From Corticium candelabrum (lineage: Eukaryota > Porifera > Homoscleromorpha > Homosclerophorida > Plakinidae): 64,000 bases of DNA. Both the position numbers and the translations under genes were made by a program. Location: assembly GCF_963422355.1 (NCBI RefSeq), contig NC_085089.1, forward strand, positions 8,605,814-8,669,813, given 5' to 3'. The notes under the pieces are model-generated. The model was not told the DNA's origin. It saw only the letters and a list, made by a program, of their open reading frames with translations, and ran no database searches. Positions 1 through 11,795 of this stretch are shown here, piece by piece; the first letter of the stretch is position 1, and every line of letters starts with the position of its first letter.

Positions 1-3000
1 GATGCAACATGACTTGAGCACCGAAATGGTGGTTTAGGACATGAATTCGAATATGTATCAGTCACTGATGATCCTACATCATTCCTCAGTGGTACAACAT
101 CTCCTGGCATCCGAGGGTTCAGTTTATTTGCATCAGATGGCACAAAGCAGAACGAATACGGATTGTGTGTCTGTTGTTGCAGTGTAGAATGAGGAGAGCT
201 GTGTGAAGGCTGACATAGCACGTTGGTAGAGGAAAATAGAGATGTGTAGGAGGGTGGTGGGTTTCCTGTAACATTGTTTGATGCATGCACATTTCTGCTT
301 GCAGCATATGTTGGAGACTGTGAATTTTGAGCATAAAGCTGTGGTGACTGTCTATGAGCTACATGAGTTGATACATATGAACAAGGCAATTGTGAGTTTG
401 AAGACGAAGATAAACACTCTGACTGAGTGTGGTCATCTAGTCTATTAATGACTTCATGTGGCTGTTCCCAACTGCTTGTACTCTGACGATGGTTAGCAAA
501 GCTTCTCGGCCACTGGGACTTGGGAGCCCACAATGGCATTTGTGAATGAGATGAATTATCTCCAGTTTGTTGAGCTATGGTGCTACGTTGACTATGAAAT
601 CCATTCTCTACTCCTCGTCGTTGATGTCTCAATACATTTCCTTCATAATGTGACAAGTCACCATCTGATGTTGTCTCTTCTGACGTTGAGAACGATGACA
701 TTGCTGTTGCTTGGGCAGCTGTGTTGAATACTTGTGAGTAATCAATGTGTCGAACAGGATCTCTATATCCAAGAGCACCAAGCTTACTACCACCACTAAC
801 AGACATTCCTGAGTCAGTGTCTGAAGACATGCTGAGGTCAGAATAACGACTCGTACTGTACTGCTGTACACTTCTTTGCACTGAACTAGGAGGTTGATAA
901 GCACCAACATCTTGTCTTAGTCCTAACCGAATTGTCTGCTGAAGCACAGACGTGTCATGGCCAGCGGGTGGATGAAGAGGAAGTGGCATCTGTTGCACAT
1001 GTGGTGTTGTTACATGAACATTGTTGTGCCCAATAGGACAATTTGAAGTGTATGCAGAATTCTCAACCAATGAGTCTGAAGTTGAGTGAACTGTATGGTA
1101 AACAGACATATTAGTTGAAGAGTGCACAGTAGAACAAACTGGCTGATACACAGGAGCCTGAAATGTTTGGTAGTTGTCAGGTTTAGATGTAGAAAAAGCA
1201 GCATCTTGAAATGTGGAGTAGCTAGAAGGCTGAACCGAAAAATATCCAGAAGGTTGAGCTGGTGGGTGGGAAGTATGCTGAAGTTGCTGACTGGCAACTG
1301 GTTGAACTGGTGAGTTTGCAAATGACGGAGTTGCATCAGTGTAAGCAGCAGGCTGGGAAGGAGAGTACGCCACCAACTGATCTAAGAAGTTGGCAGGTGG
1401 CTGAGTTGGAGAGCAAGCAGTATGCTGTACTGACACATTTCCTGAAGGTTGGGTTGGAGAGTAAGCAACTGGCTGCCCTGAAACATTAGCAGACGATTGA
1501 GCTGGTGAGTAAGCAATAGAATGCGCTTGCACATTGGCAAAAGGTTGACTTAAAGAATGTGAAGGCTGCATTGACACGTTGTTGAAAGATTGAGTTGGAG
1601 AGTAGGCAACATGTTGCACTGGCACATTGGCAGAAGGTTGAGTTAGAGATGAAGTAGCAGGTGGCATTGACACACTGGAGAGAGGTTGAGTTGGAGAGTA
1701 AACAACAGGCTTCACTGGCATGTAGGTAAAAGGTTGAGCTTGAGAATAAGCAACACGTTGCAAAGGCAAGTTGGTGGGATGTTGAGTTTGAGAGTACGCA
1801 AATTGCTGATTTGATAAATTGGCAGAATACTGAGCTGGCAAGTAATATTGTGGAGCTAGTGAACTGGCAGTAGTCTGACCCGGCAAGTTGACAGGAGACT
1901 GTGCTGGTGTGCTAACAGGTTGAGCAGACGGGTATGCAGCAGCCTGAGCTCTAGGATAATCACTAAGCTGAGCTGTAGGGAAAGCACTATACTGAGCCAG
2001 TGGGTAAGCTACATGACGACCTGGTAAGTTAACAGGACGTTGAGTTGATGTGTAAACTGCAGGTTGAACTTGAGCATATGCAGTAGAATATGCTGGATGA
2101 TAACCCAATGAATTAACATGATAAGGATGAAAGGGATAACATGTTGGCAACCCAGGTTCAAGATTACGTAAGTTGCTATTGGCGTGTCCACTCAATATCC
2201 ACTTACTTTCAGGCAGGGATGTTCGCTCCATAGGAACAGCAATGAAAGACTCTTTTTGTGGTTTCTTCAAAGGAAAAAGAGACTTTGCAGGGTGCACTGT
2301 CCGTGTGCTTGATCGATGACTGTCACTTACACTGCTGTCACCTTGGCTGTTGTTGTTGTTGTTACTGTTGCTTGCCAGTTGTCTTGCCTCTTTCCTTTTC
2401 TGCCATTCAGCCACTTTCTCCTTTGCCTCTTCCCATCCATGATTAGACAAAGAAAGACTTTTATGCTGATAAAACACAAGGCTGATTCGACTCGGGTTTA
2501 ATCGACTTGGTCTTTTGAGAGCAGTTGTGGCATGAAGCTCCTTCTTAGCGCACTCAATTAGTAAGGACCCATGAGTAAGACCAAGAGCCACACCTTCAGC
2601 CGGCAACTTATCATCTGGCAGCAAAAGCGCTTTTGTCTTGTGCTCTGTAGTAGAAGGTTCTACAGAAGGATGCATGGAGCAGCCATCACCAGACGCAGGA
2701 GGAGTCTTGTCGTTCAGTACATTGTCTACACATCCAATCAACGAAATTTCAGGAAAGAGAGTCTCATCTTGACTGAGAGCATTGTCGGTCCACTCGGCCT
2801 GTGACGTGTCACCATCATAGCCATAGTCATCATATGACAGTCCCCCCAATGTTGGCAAGTCAGTCAGCACACCAGACTCATCAAATGATGGTAACACACT
2901 ACCAACACTATCTAAACTGCTTCCTAGTCCAGAAGAATCACTGTTCACAGGAGACAAATGATGCTCTCTACTCTCCATCCCACAAGAAGTCCCAGACACT

Positions 3001-5835
3001 TGAGAGTCATGTTTACATAATAATGGTATGCCAGCATCCCATACATGTCCACTAGTTGACACGTCACTCTGTTGTGCATGACTGACTTCCGGTTGCTTAG
3101 GGCTTGAACCCAGTTCTGTTGTCTCATACTTTTTGTTCAGCTCGAGACCTTGTAGATCTCTCTCTGACACTGATGTAGCCTTGTACAGAGGAAGAACATG
3201 AAGCTGCTCATCATTGTCAACTGAAGACTTGTGACAACTACTGAGTAAACTAACAACCTGAAACACCTCATAGTTATGGCACTCAAAGACACAAGACCAA
3301 ATTTCTTACTACAGTGGCTCCGTTGTCTAAATTATGTCTGTCATAATGACTATGAGCAGAGAAATCTAAACAGGCAGTGACAGAAGCAAATGGCCGACCA
3401 GGTTTCTTCCCTAACCGACAAGCTGATGCCACATCTTCAGTTGTGACCTACAGTCAATGAACGTTACATACACCAACAAATCTACTAGCTACACTCTTGT
3501 ACTTGGTTTGCATATGCCTGAGGAGCCAACATTTCATACATAGGAGATACCTCAGTGGCAAGGTCCTGCATCAGATCCTCCAACTCAGATTCCTAATCAA
3601 CACAAACAAAAACTTATGCAAAACATAAACAAAAACCTTGATTACATCCTTTACAACCTCTGCTCTCCTCATTACAATAATTCATTACTCTTATCGATCA
3701 ACACAAGTACACACATTACAATAATTCATTGCTCTTATCAATCAACACAAGTATGGCTACAACCAGACACGACTCTACCTTGGATTGGTTAGCCAATTTG
3801 AATTTTCTAGGACTATAGCTTCGACCAAACTTGCAGCCATTGAAGAACAAACTCCACGAGCACCCAAATGAAAACGACGCACCGGAATCAGATACATCTT
3901 CGCCCTGGCAGCTGCAAGTCTTCCTGTAGGTCCACGAGAGTACACACATATAGTACTGTACCATATTATCAAATAGTTCACTTTACTGCAGCTCTGTACA
4001 TTTCATTCTTGCTACATCTTCTCTCTGTCGGCATCCCACAATCAGACAGCATCGTTCTCAACTTGTCATATGCATGAGTAGCCTTGATGAAATCAAGTCC
4101 GTTCCACGCCAGAATGTTAATGACAATAAGTGCAGTGCTGCATTTATGACCCTCTCGTGTCCGATACACAACAAGAAACTTCTCCTCAGGCCCAGTTTGC
4201 CTGATAATCTACGACAAAGTATCTTATTAAATTACTATTACATGATGTTACACAAGGTACATTTAGCTACTAATCACACATGTACGTACATACCCACTTA
4301 GCAGTAGGGCAGCCTTGCTTGGTTAGTGCTTCCCTTCCAGTAAACGTTACCTGTAAAACACACAAACTTCGTACAGCAACGAGCATGTCAGATATACTCT
4401 GTAACTGAAACCTCCACCATCCTCAATTGAGTTTGGGAGCATCCAAACCTACACAGCAGTTTAAAAAGCTCCTAATGTAAACAGATCTTGGAGGAACATT
4501 TGCATGTTCAAGTGTACCTAGTTAGCAGCATTTGACGAAGTTCATCTTTGTTGGAAGCCGTACCCAAGTGTGAGTAATATGGCCCATAATCAGACCCTTA
4601 AACACAGCAAGAAGCCACTATCACTATCAGCCTAAAGTCGGCCTAAAACAGTATGCCATCATACATACCTTCACATCCACATTTAGGGATATTTTCTCTT
4701 GCAGAAGGAGGAAGTCTAGCTATTCCTGAGGGTCTACTTGTTTTCAAAGGAGAACTCCCTGTTGCTGCAGCTCTAGGTTTGTATGTTTTCCTCTTTGGCT
4801 TAGAGACAGTTGAAATAACCTTTGGTACGACCTTTTTCCTAATATTGCTTGATTTGTTCTGCTTCGCTCTATTGCCCCTGCTACTGCTATCATCCACATC
4901 AGTCTTTTCAGTGGTTGCTACATGGCTCCCCGCTTCATCCTTTTCTGACAATTTCCGGTTGGGGGTAAATTTCCAAGCCTCATCTCCGGTCTTAGTCCGG
5001 CCCTTTTTCTGAAATTACAACCACAACGTAAACAGATCATATATCCAGCAACACGGACTAACTGAAACCTATCAGACTGCAAGTTCCAAATAGTCATCCT
5101 TCAGCAATGTGCTTCAACCACAATGTCACGCACGCTTACCATACACACAACAAAACTCCGGGACAATAAAGTGTAAGGTAAAACCGACCTTTTAGGTCCA
5201 CTACCGACACGTGTACGTGTTCAAGGCGTCAAATGAAGGAGGGATATCCCACGGTAGGCAAATGATCACCGCTACTGTGTAATATATTGCAACGCGGCTT
5301 GACCCCTAAAGACCAAGCATTTCCTACAGCAGGAAAATCGCGCTAACCGCCCTCCAGCGAGCATTCCACTCGGTCGCCCGACGCATACCGACACAGTACA
5401 CTCATATTTCCTAATTCCCGACGTCGGCGAAATGCATGCAAGCGAGATATACGACCGTCAAACAAACAGCAGAACTACCTCCTCGATCTCCACGTGTACA
5501 CCCACACGGTGAGACGGCAAATAGGGCAACAAACGACCTCCGACTCCCGTAGCAATCGTCGCGTTGCCTCCCCACGAACGCATCAGAGTCGAAGGCGACC
5601 ACGTCGGCTGATTTTGAACACCTCCCGTCCACCGTCTACAGACGCCATCATCTTCAACATCATCATCATGCTTGTCTGCTCGTGAATCAAACGGATCATT
5701 GACGAGTCGCCGTTTTCGCGAGATTGTCTCGTGACTTGGCAGTTTGGTTGGAGGTACGTGCCTCGTATTTGTGGCCTGGAAATCCCAAGACGGTGAAGTC
5801 AAGCGGCTCCAGTCACTTGGACGCCATAGATCCAT
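1..5835 (-). CDS. TET: TET methylcytosine dioxygenase (3' end cut by window edge)
   Basis: Fe(II)/2-oxoglutarate dioxygenase that oxidises 5-methylcytosine in nuclear DNA. The Cys-rich region is spread over short exons between about 5008 and 3700: a CGCEG motif ends the exon 5008-4669, then GCPTAKW, the ILAWNGLDF region, and TCSCQG followed by [11 protein letters not shown], all TET hallmarks. The double-stranded beta-helix starts at [15 protein letters not shown] near 3390, with the iron-binding H-Y-D triplet, and resumes near 2560-2450 with [18 protein letters not shown] (distal His) and [11 protein letters not shown] (2-oxoglutarate Arg region). The insert between the two halves is only about 200 residues. 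After the core, one open frame runs to the window edge (over 700 residues), rich in Gln, Pro, Ser and Tyr, with 16-residue repeats. An upstream frame with ATG at 5835 and donor near 5487 is a likely 5' exon. The stop codon lies outside the window. Identity is secure; the 5' end is not. Confidence 0.93.
1240..2060 (-). repeat. Degenerate 48-bp (16-residue) tandem repeats coding the TET tail
   Basis: On the coding strand the frame repeats every 16 codons, about 15-18 times, with units such as [48 protein letters not shown] and [16 protein letters not shown]. The invariant part is [A/V]YSPxQP. No frame breaks are seen in the array, so the repeat is maintained as protein. It is predicted to be disordered and rich in phosphorylatable Ser, Thr and Tyr. 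Confidence 0.85.
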
Positions 5836-6314
5836 GACTCAAACACTTGACATTATCACCAAGACAGTGAGAGACTCAGCGAAACCGCAGAATATCTGGA
5901 TTTCAATAACCACGAGTGAGCGCTGTCTCTGTCATACGCCGTTTATTCTCGCACTATGAGCGCTAACCGGTGAGTTGACGTGACGACGGGAATATAGAAT
6001 TGACTGTACGAACAATGGGCAGGCACCAACAGTCAAAGAGCAGACGATGACAAACAGGAAATACGCGTTGACACGCCCTACTTCCCGATATTTAACCATT
6101 ATGGACGAAACCAGTCGCTGCCCCGCCCCTCGCCAACTCCCACGTGTCTGATAGGACTGTGTAACACGTACATTAGACCCTATAATTCATGTCCCTTTCC
6201 CAGCCTATCCCAGCAGCAGAAAGCGCGTCGTCTAGAAATCAATTTGCAATGCGCGCAAATGCCCTCCCTTGCACGACGATTCCGGAGGTACGTAGAGAGC
6301 GCACATGAACGAAC

Positions 6315-6530
6315 CTTGAACAACACGCAATGTCTCAGCTCGCATTTCTGATGCAGATGACGATTGAGACAGAAGACGCACTTTCCGCAGTTCTCTAGAA
6401 CTTTGCACGGATCGCATTGTCCGCACGGTTTCCGCTTGACGATTCGGCGCTTCTGCATCCGACGACAACTGCAGTAAAACAATCCGGATTGGAATGCACG
6501 ACCCGGATGAGACACACACTGGTGATTGAC
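6315..6530 (-). CDS. CXXC zinc-finger exon, probably 5' end of TET or a separate CXXC4/5-like gene
   Basis: This exon encodes a CXXC zinc finger: after the basic run KRRIVKRK come CGQCDPC, NCGKCVFC and the distal Cys pair in CELRHC. This domain class binds CpG DNA, and the spacing is closest to the TET1/TET3/CXXC4 type. An ATG at 6458 gives MQKRRIV; the frame stays open upstream to about 6530. A donor after LFK (at 6315) would allow splicing into the TET exons 500 bp downstream on the same strand. In jawed vertebrates TET1 and TET3 keep CXXC in the protein, while TET2 lost it to the neighbouring CXXC4 gene. Here both arrangements remain possible because I cannot place the joining exon with certainty. 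The NXF1 stop lies only about 180 bp upstream. Confidence 0.8.
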
Positions 6531-6709
6531 ATCTGATACTTTTTTAACGAAATGAAGATTTACAAACTAGATTACACAGCACACGGCTTGCAACAACTTG
6601 CAGCCATGGGCAACAGTAAAATCAACGGGAAGTCTGAAATGACGTTTGCATGTCAGATGTTGATGGTGAACTGAGCACATTCTTGTAGTAGTGTTCTATT
6701 AGATAATAG

Positions 6710-9700
6710 CTACTGTTTTACAAAAGCCTCCGGTGGAATGCTGGAGTTCGACTGTAAGAGATCAAAATAAATTAGATGCACGAACACGCAGAAACTGTTA
6801 TCTGTTTGGTCAACCTGTAGCACAGTGAAAGCTTGCGCTGACTGTAGATATACCCAGTTGTTTTGCGCTAAACACCTAGTAGGCAGGAAAATTATAATTG
6901 ACCTACGGATACAGTATGCATATAATATCATGAGACTCACTTCTGTGACCATTCCAAATTCATTCCTGACTCTTTACTAAACTGAATAATCATCTCCTGT
7001 TGCTGCACCAACCAGGCAATCGCGCTACTTTCTTGAGTTTCAAAATTTCTCAACTAAACTTACTTGAGGATTGAGTCCAACCATTCCCCCCGTTGAAGCC
7101 AAAGGTAAAGATTTCTGTTCCGCTATTGGTAACCCTGTTGGTGAGACAAGACCCCCAGAAACAGCAAGTCCAGAAGGCGCTCCTAAGACGTTAGTTGATG
7201 ACTGATCAAACGACGGTTGTGGAACAGGTCCCAATTGATCAAAAGCCTTCAGATTGAGCACAAGGTCAGATAAAGATAAAAGAAAAAAATTAATTAATAT
7301 ATTACCTTCATTTGCAATGGTGTGGCATTTCGTATATGGAGTTGGTCATTTACAATGGTCAGGCTTCAAGCAAATGACTGTCAGTGAAACGCTAGACTCA
7401 CAATAATCCAACTAACTTGCTTCCTAGTGCGGATGGAATACACACAAAAACGCGTGAAAAGCACCGGACCACAGGTCTGCTGCCGAATGTTGTTTCTTGG
7501 AACAGTCCCCAAACAGTGAAGCATGTACAAGTCGCCTGTACGAGATAGGCTAACTAGCACGCACTAACATCGCAATGTAAAAGAGCTAACTGTTGCTAAG
7601 GCGATGTCCACTGTAAATGTGCCCAGATCATGTCTTGTTAACGGTAATTTATGAATAAGTGACGCGATCTGAAGTCTGCCACGCCTTATTAATTCATTCT
7701 TTTCTAAATGTCAATCAGAGGTGACATGAGATTTGCAGCACATTCATAGACACTATTTCACCAACGTGCGGGTTTCACTCTTAGAAGATTTCTGCTATGC
7801 TGTAAATACTCAGTTACAGGCGGTCCTCTAGAAAAATAAACCAAAGATAAAAGCAATCTCTGCACACACTGTGTGTGCAGCTCAATAGGATATCATCAAT
7901 ACTAACTGCAATACATTGTATCTTAGGTAGTACAGATTCTGGTTTCGTATGAAACCTAAACTCATGCGACAGACGGGTATATTCAATTCCAAGGTACCGA
8001 GTCCTAGTCACTTTCCTTCACATTTCTGCTTTACCTTCACGTCAAATTCCACCATTTCTTTATTATCAATGAACTTGCAATACTGCGTGGTCAACAGGCT
8101 AATCTTGTCACTCAACATACTGCTAACAGTTGTTGAATTCAAGCAAGGCAAAGCATGTTTGTTCATGTTTAAACTCAAATAGAAGGTGCCAGAAAATGCT
8201 AAAAGCAGAGACAGAAACTTTCCGTACAACAACCATACAATAGGATGACACCCAGAAACTGTTTTGCCTTCTTACAAAAAGTGACACAGTACTGTAGTAG
8301 TTCAAATAATTATACAAGAACAATTACTGTAATGACATTAGATGGCCTACTTGTGATGCCTGTCTTGTACGCTTGTCACAGCCAATGAAAACAAAGCCTC
8401 ACAAAAGAACAAAACGTTTAGATAATATGTATTAAATGTCTGTGCATGTGTAGAATAAGAATTGTGAAAAAGGTTTCATTACATCATCTGTGTAAGCATC
8501 TAATAGCTTTTCTCTCCCTCCTGGTGAGTCGTATAGATTGTAATACCTTAAAAACACAACAATAATTATTACCACAAAAGATTAGCATTAAAACAAGCAA
8601 ACCAACGTTTCTAGAAATTTGTAGACAAACTGCTTAATTTGTGGGTTGATTGCAAAACTCGACTACAAAAATACAATACAACAATTGTAGGGTACTGAGA
8701 GATGATGTTTATCAAAGAGTACACAACACCTTGGCTTCAGGAAGCTCAGTCTTTGTGGGAAGATCAAACCCAATCTTAGGAGCTAGCTGCTGACCATCCT
8801 ACACAATACAATTAGTGAGTAGGCACCTCCAAAACAAGCCAGTCACTTAAACTTACTAACGACGTCACATTTGGTAACTGACTCTGCACTGTGCTGTACA
8901 ATATAATCGCACAATGGTTACTCATTCAATGTTGTCATGTTGGTGTGTTGCTAGTGACTTGCCTTGCATAGCTGCTTGATAACTGAGAGACAAAAGGATT
9001 TCCTTCGAGCGAGAGAGCCACTAGTTTTGGACAGTCTTTGAGTTTCACTAGCTCTATCTCAGATCTCAACTAATAAAAATAAAGTAAACGTCTATAACTG
9101 TGTTATTGTTATTGTATGTGGTTGGTGAGATCTTACTAAATTGTTTGCGAGACCTAGATGATGTAGATTCGGAAGCATTGAACTAATGTTGATGCAACCA
9201 TCAAGATTAGCTATTCTGTTGTTGCTGAGATCAAGTGAGACTAGCTGCAATGAAAACATAAATCTAGAAATAAAGATGAACACAGACAGACAGGCAAACA
9301 AACAGACAAACGGACATGCTTTGTTGGATAGCTTCCTTGCTGAAATATATGATCTTTGACAGACAGACAGACATACAGACACGCTTTGCTTGTACACTGT
9401 AGCTTTTAAGTGTAGTCCTCACTTTGTTTTTTTACACGAGTTTCAATTTTAGCTTAGTGTAGTTGATGAACAATACTAGTAGTTGGACAGTACCCTACAT
9501 TGTGAAATGTATCATAGATAAACGTTCAAATATCAGTGATTGACAGACAGACAGACAGACAGCTGCTCGGTTCAGGTCACTACAGGGACTTGGAGAAGGC
9601 GCATGGCTTGACTCAATACCTTCTTCTGCGAAGCTTGCATTAAAACCCAGCGATTTTCGCTTAGCAACACGCATGAGGTTGGGTCTTGAAATGCCCCTCG

Positions 9701-11225
9701 GTTCTGTTGTCCCTGTGTGCGAATGCGGCAAAGACATAAAGACGGCTATCACCTTCTCACATGTAAGACCGGCGGTGGGCCAATATAGACTCACGAGACA
9801 TTGTCTAGTGTTTGGAGCGACTGTCTACAGCATTTGAAGATGTCCCATCAGCGGGAACCAAGGAATCTTTACGTTAATAGCAACGACCACCCCGACATGG
9901 TTGTCTTTGACGCTCAACAGGATTGTGACATTGAGCTGGTCATCTTGGTGGCCCACCCATGGGCACTACATGTGATCTCTCGAGCAGCTCAGGAAAACGG
10001 CGCGGCCGCAGCTACCCGTGAGGTCAAGAAATCAGAAAAATACGCTAAAGAAAGGGACGTCTGGGGCCTCCCCTCCAAATGCATCCCATTAGTGTTCGAA
10101 CACTTCGAACGTTGGGGCTCAGAGGCAGCTCAATTCCTACACCGCCTGTCACTCCAGTCTATAGACGAAGACGAAAGAAAGAACAGTCATGAATTTAAGT
10201 TATTGTGGCGTAAATGCATGTCGGTAGCTTTGCAAAGGTGTAATGCTAGCGTAATTAGCAGAAAGTTGGCAAGACTGGGACATTCTTCATTCGCACGTAG
10301 TTAAATTATGGCGTCGGCCGTTTGGGCCAGACTAGAATGTAGTAGTGTTGTTCTTTGAAAATATATGTATTGACAGACAGACAGACAGACAGACAGTACA
10401 CAAATAAAGACAAACATGGCATCCAGGCATATGTACCCATACACATCCTAATCTATGCAGAACACCAAACACATTCACAAAACAGACCACAGGCACAGCA
10501 ATGGTAAATCTACAAACAACAGACAACAATACAAAAGTCTAAGAATTTATCTGAAAAACATAACCACAAATTTACGTACATCACACACATCTGCTTACAT
10601 AGCACCCTGCTCAGAGCTGCAGACCTTACCTCAGAACAACTATCCTGAATAATTCTCAAGACACTGTCAAGGAAATCTGCTCGACTAACAATGCCACGCA
10701 TTCCATGTGCTTTCAGTACTGTAAAGACCGAATACGAGAAAACTGGATGACAACTGAATATTGCCTCCTACCTTCATCAAAATAGAACTCTGATAAGTTG
10801 AGTGCATTAGTCGTAATGTTATAACGATTTCCTAAAGCCAACTACAAGCAACAAACAACGTGTAAAGTGATTTCACCAAACCTATTTACAATTTGCGATC
10901 CATGTCTGTATGTACATATTACACACGTGCATGCATTACCTTGAGTACTTCTTCTTGTTCAGGTGTTAGCTGCCCACTCAGTGTTACATATCCCATAGAA
11001 CCAGCTCCTTCGGCTAAGTTTCCCACTTGCCGATGGGTCTGATTGAAAGGAGTCTGACTAAAATGAGCATCTCTATGTTGTGGTCCAGATGATGGCTTCA
11101 CATTGACTGTTAACTACATAAATACAAAACACATTCATTCATTAACATGACATGCACCAAATGTGACAAGTTACAGTTACTATACAGTATTACTATATAA
11201 CTGTTTAAGCATGTACACGTGTGGG

Positions 11226-11295
<70 letters not shown>

Positions 11296-11738
11296 AAAAA
11301 ATCCTAAAATCCTAAATGTCACGAGCTGCCTCTCAAAGGTCACGCTCCCAGCTGTTAAGCTGGGCCCTGTGCACTACTCAGGGAACTCTGGACCTGCGCT
11401 AGCAAACTCCTGGAGCTGGGCCAAGCACTCGCAGGAGCACCGACTTGTGAAGCCCACTGTGATGTGAGCACCCGAAGTCTCACCAGGACTCCAGTGGCTG
11501 ATGTCACGTCACAGCCGATGGCCCCTTAAGACCACAGTCAATAACTAGGTACTCATTCATACTACTGAGTCGAAAGAAGCAAATGTGTGTTAGTTTCTTG
11601 CTAATAAAAAATTAAGGAAATTATGCCATTGCTCGCCATCACTGTGACTTGAACTTGCAACCCTTCAAGGTCCCAGATGTAAACACTCTGTAAAATGACT
11701 CTCTAACCAACTGAGCTATCGCACCACACACACACACG

Positions 11739-11795
<57 letters not shown>

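Noticed and set aside
4653-5012. Plus-strand frame of 119 residues
   Set aside because: Antisense to the TET exon that ends in CGCEG; the minus strand has the family match and splice sites.
11641-11726. tRNA gene on the minus strand
   Set aside because: A and B boxes are present, but the acceptor stem does not pair and the sequence continues into a SINE body; it is a SINE head.
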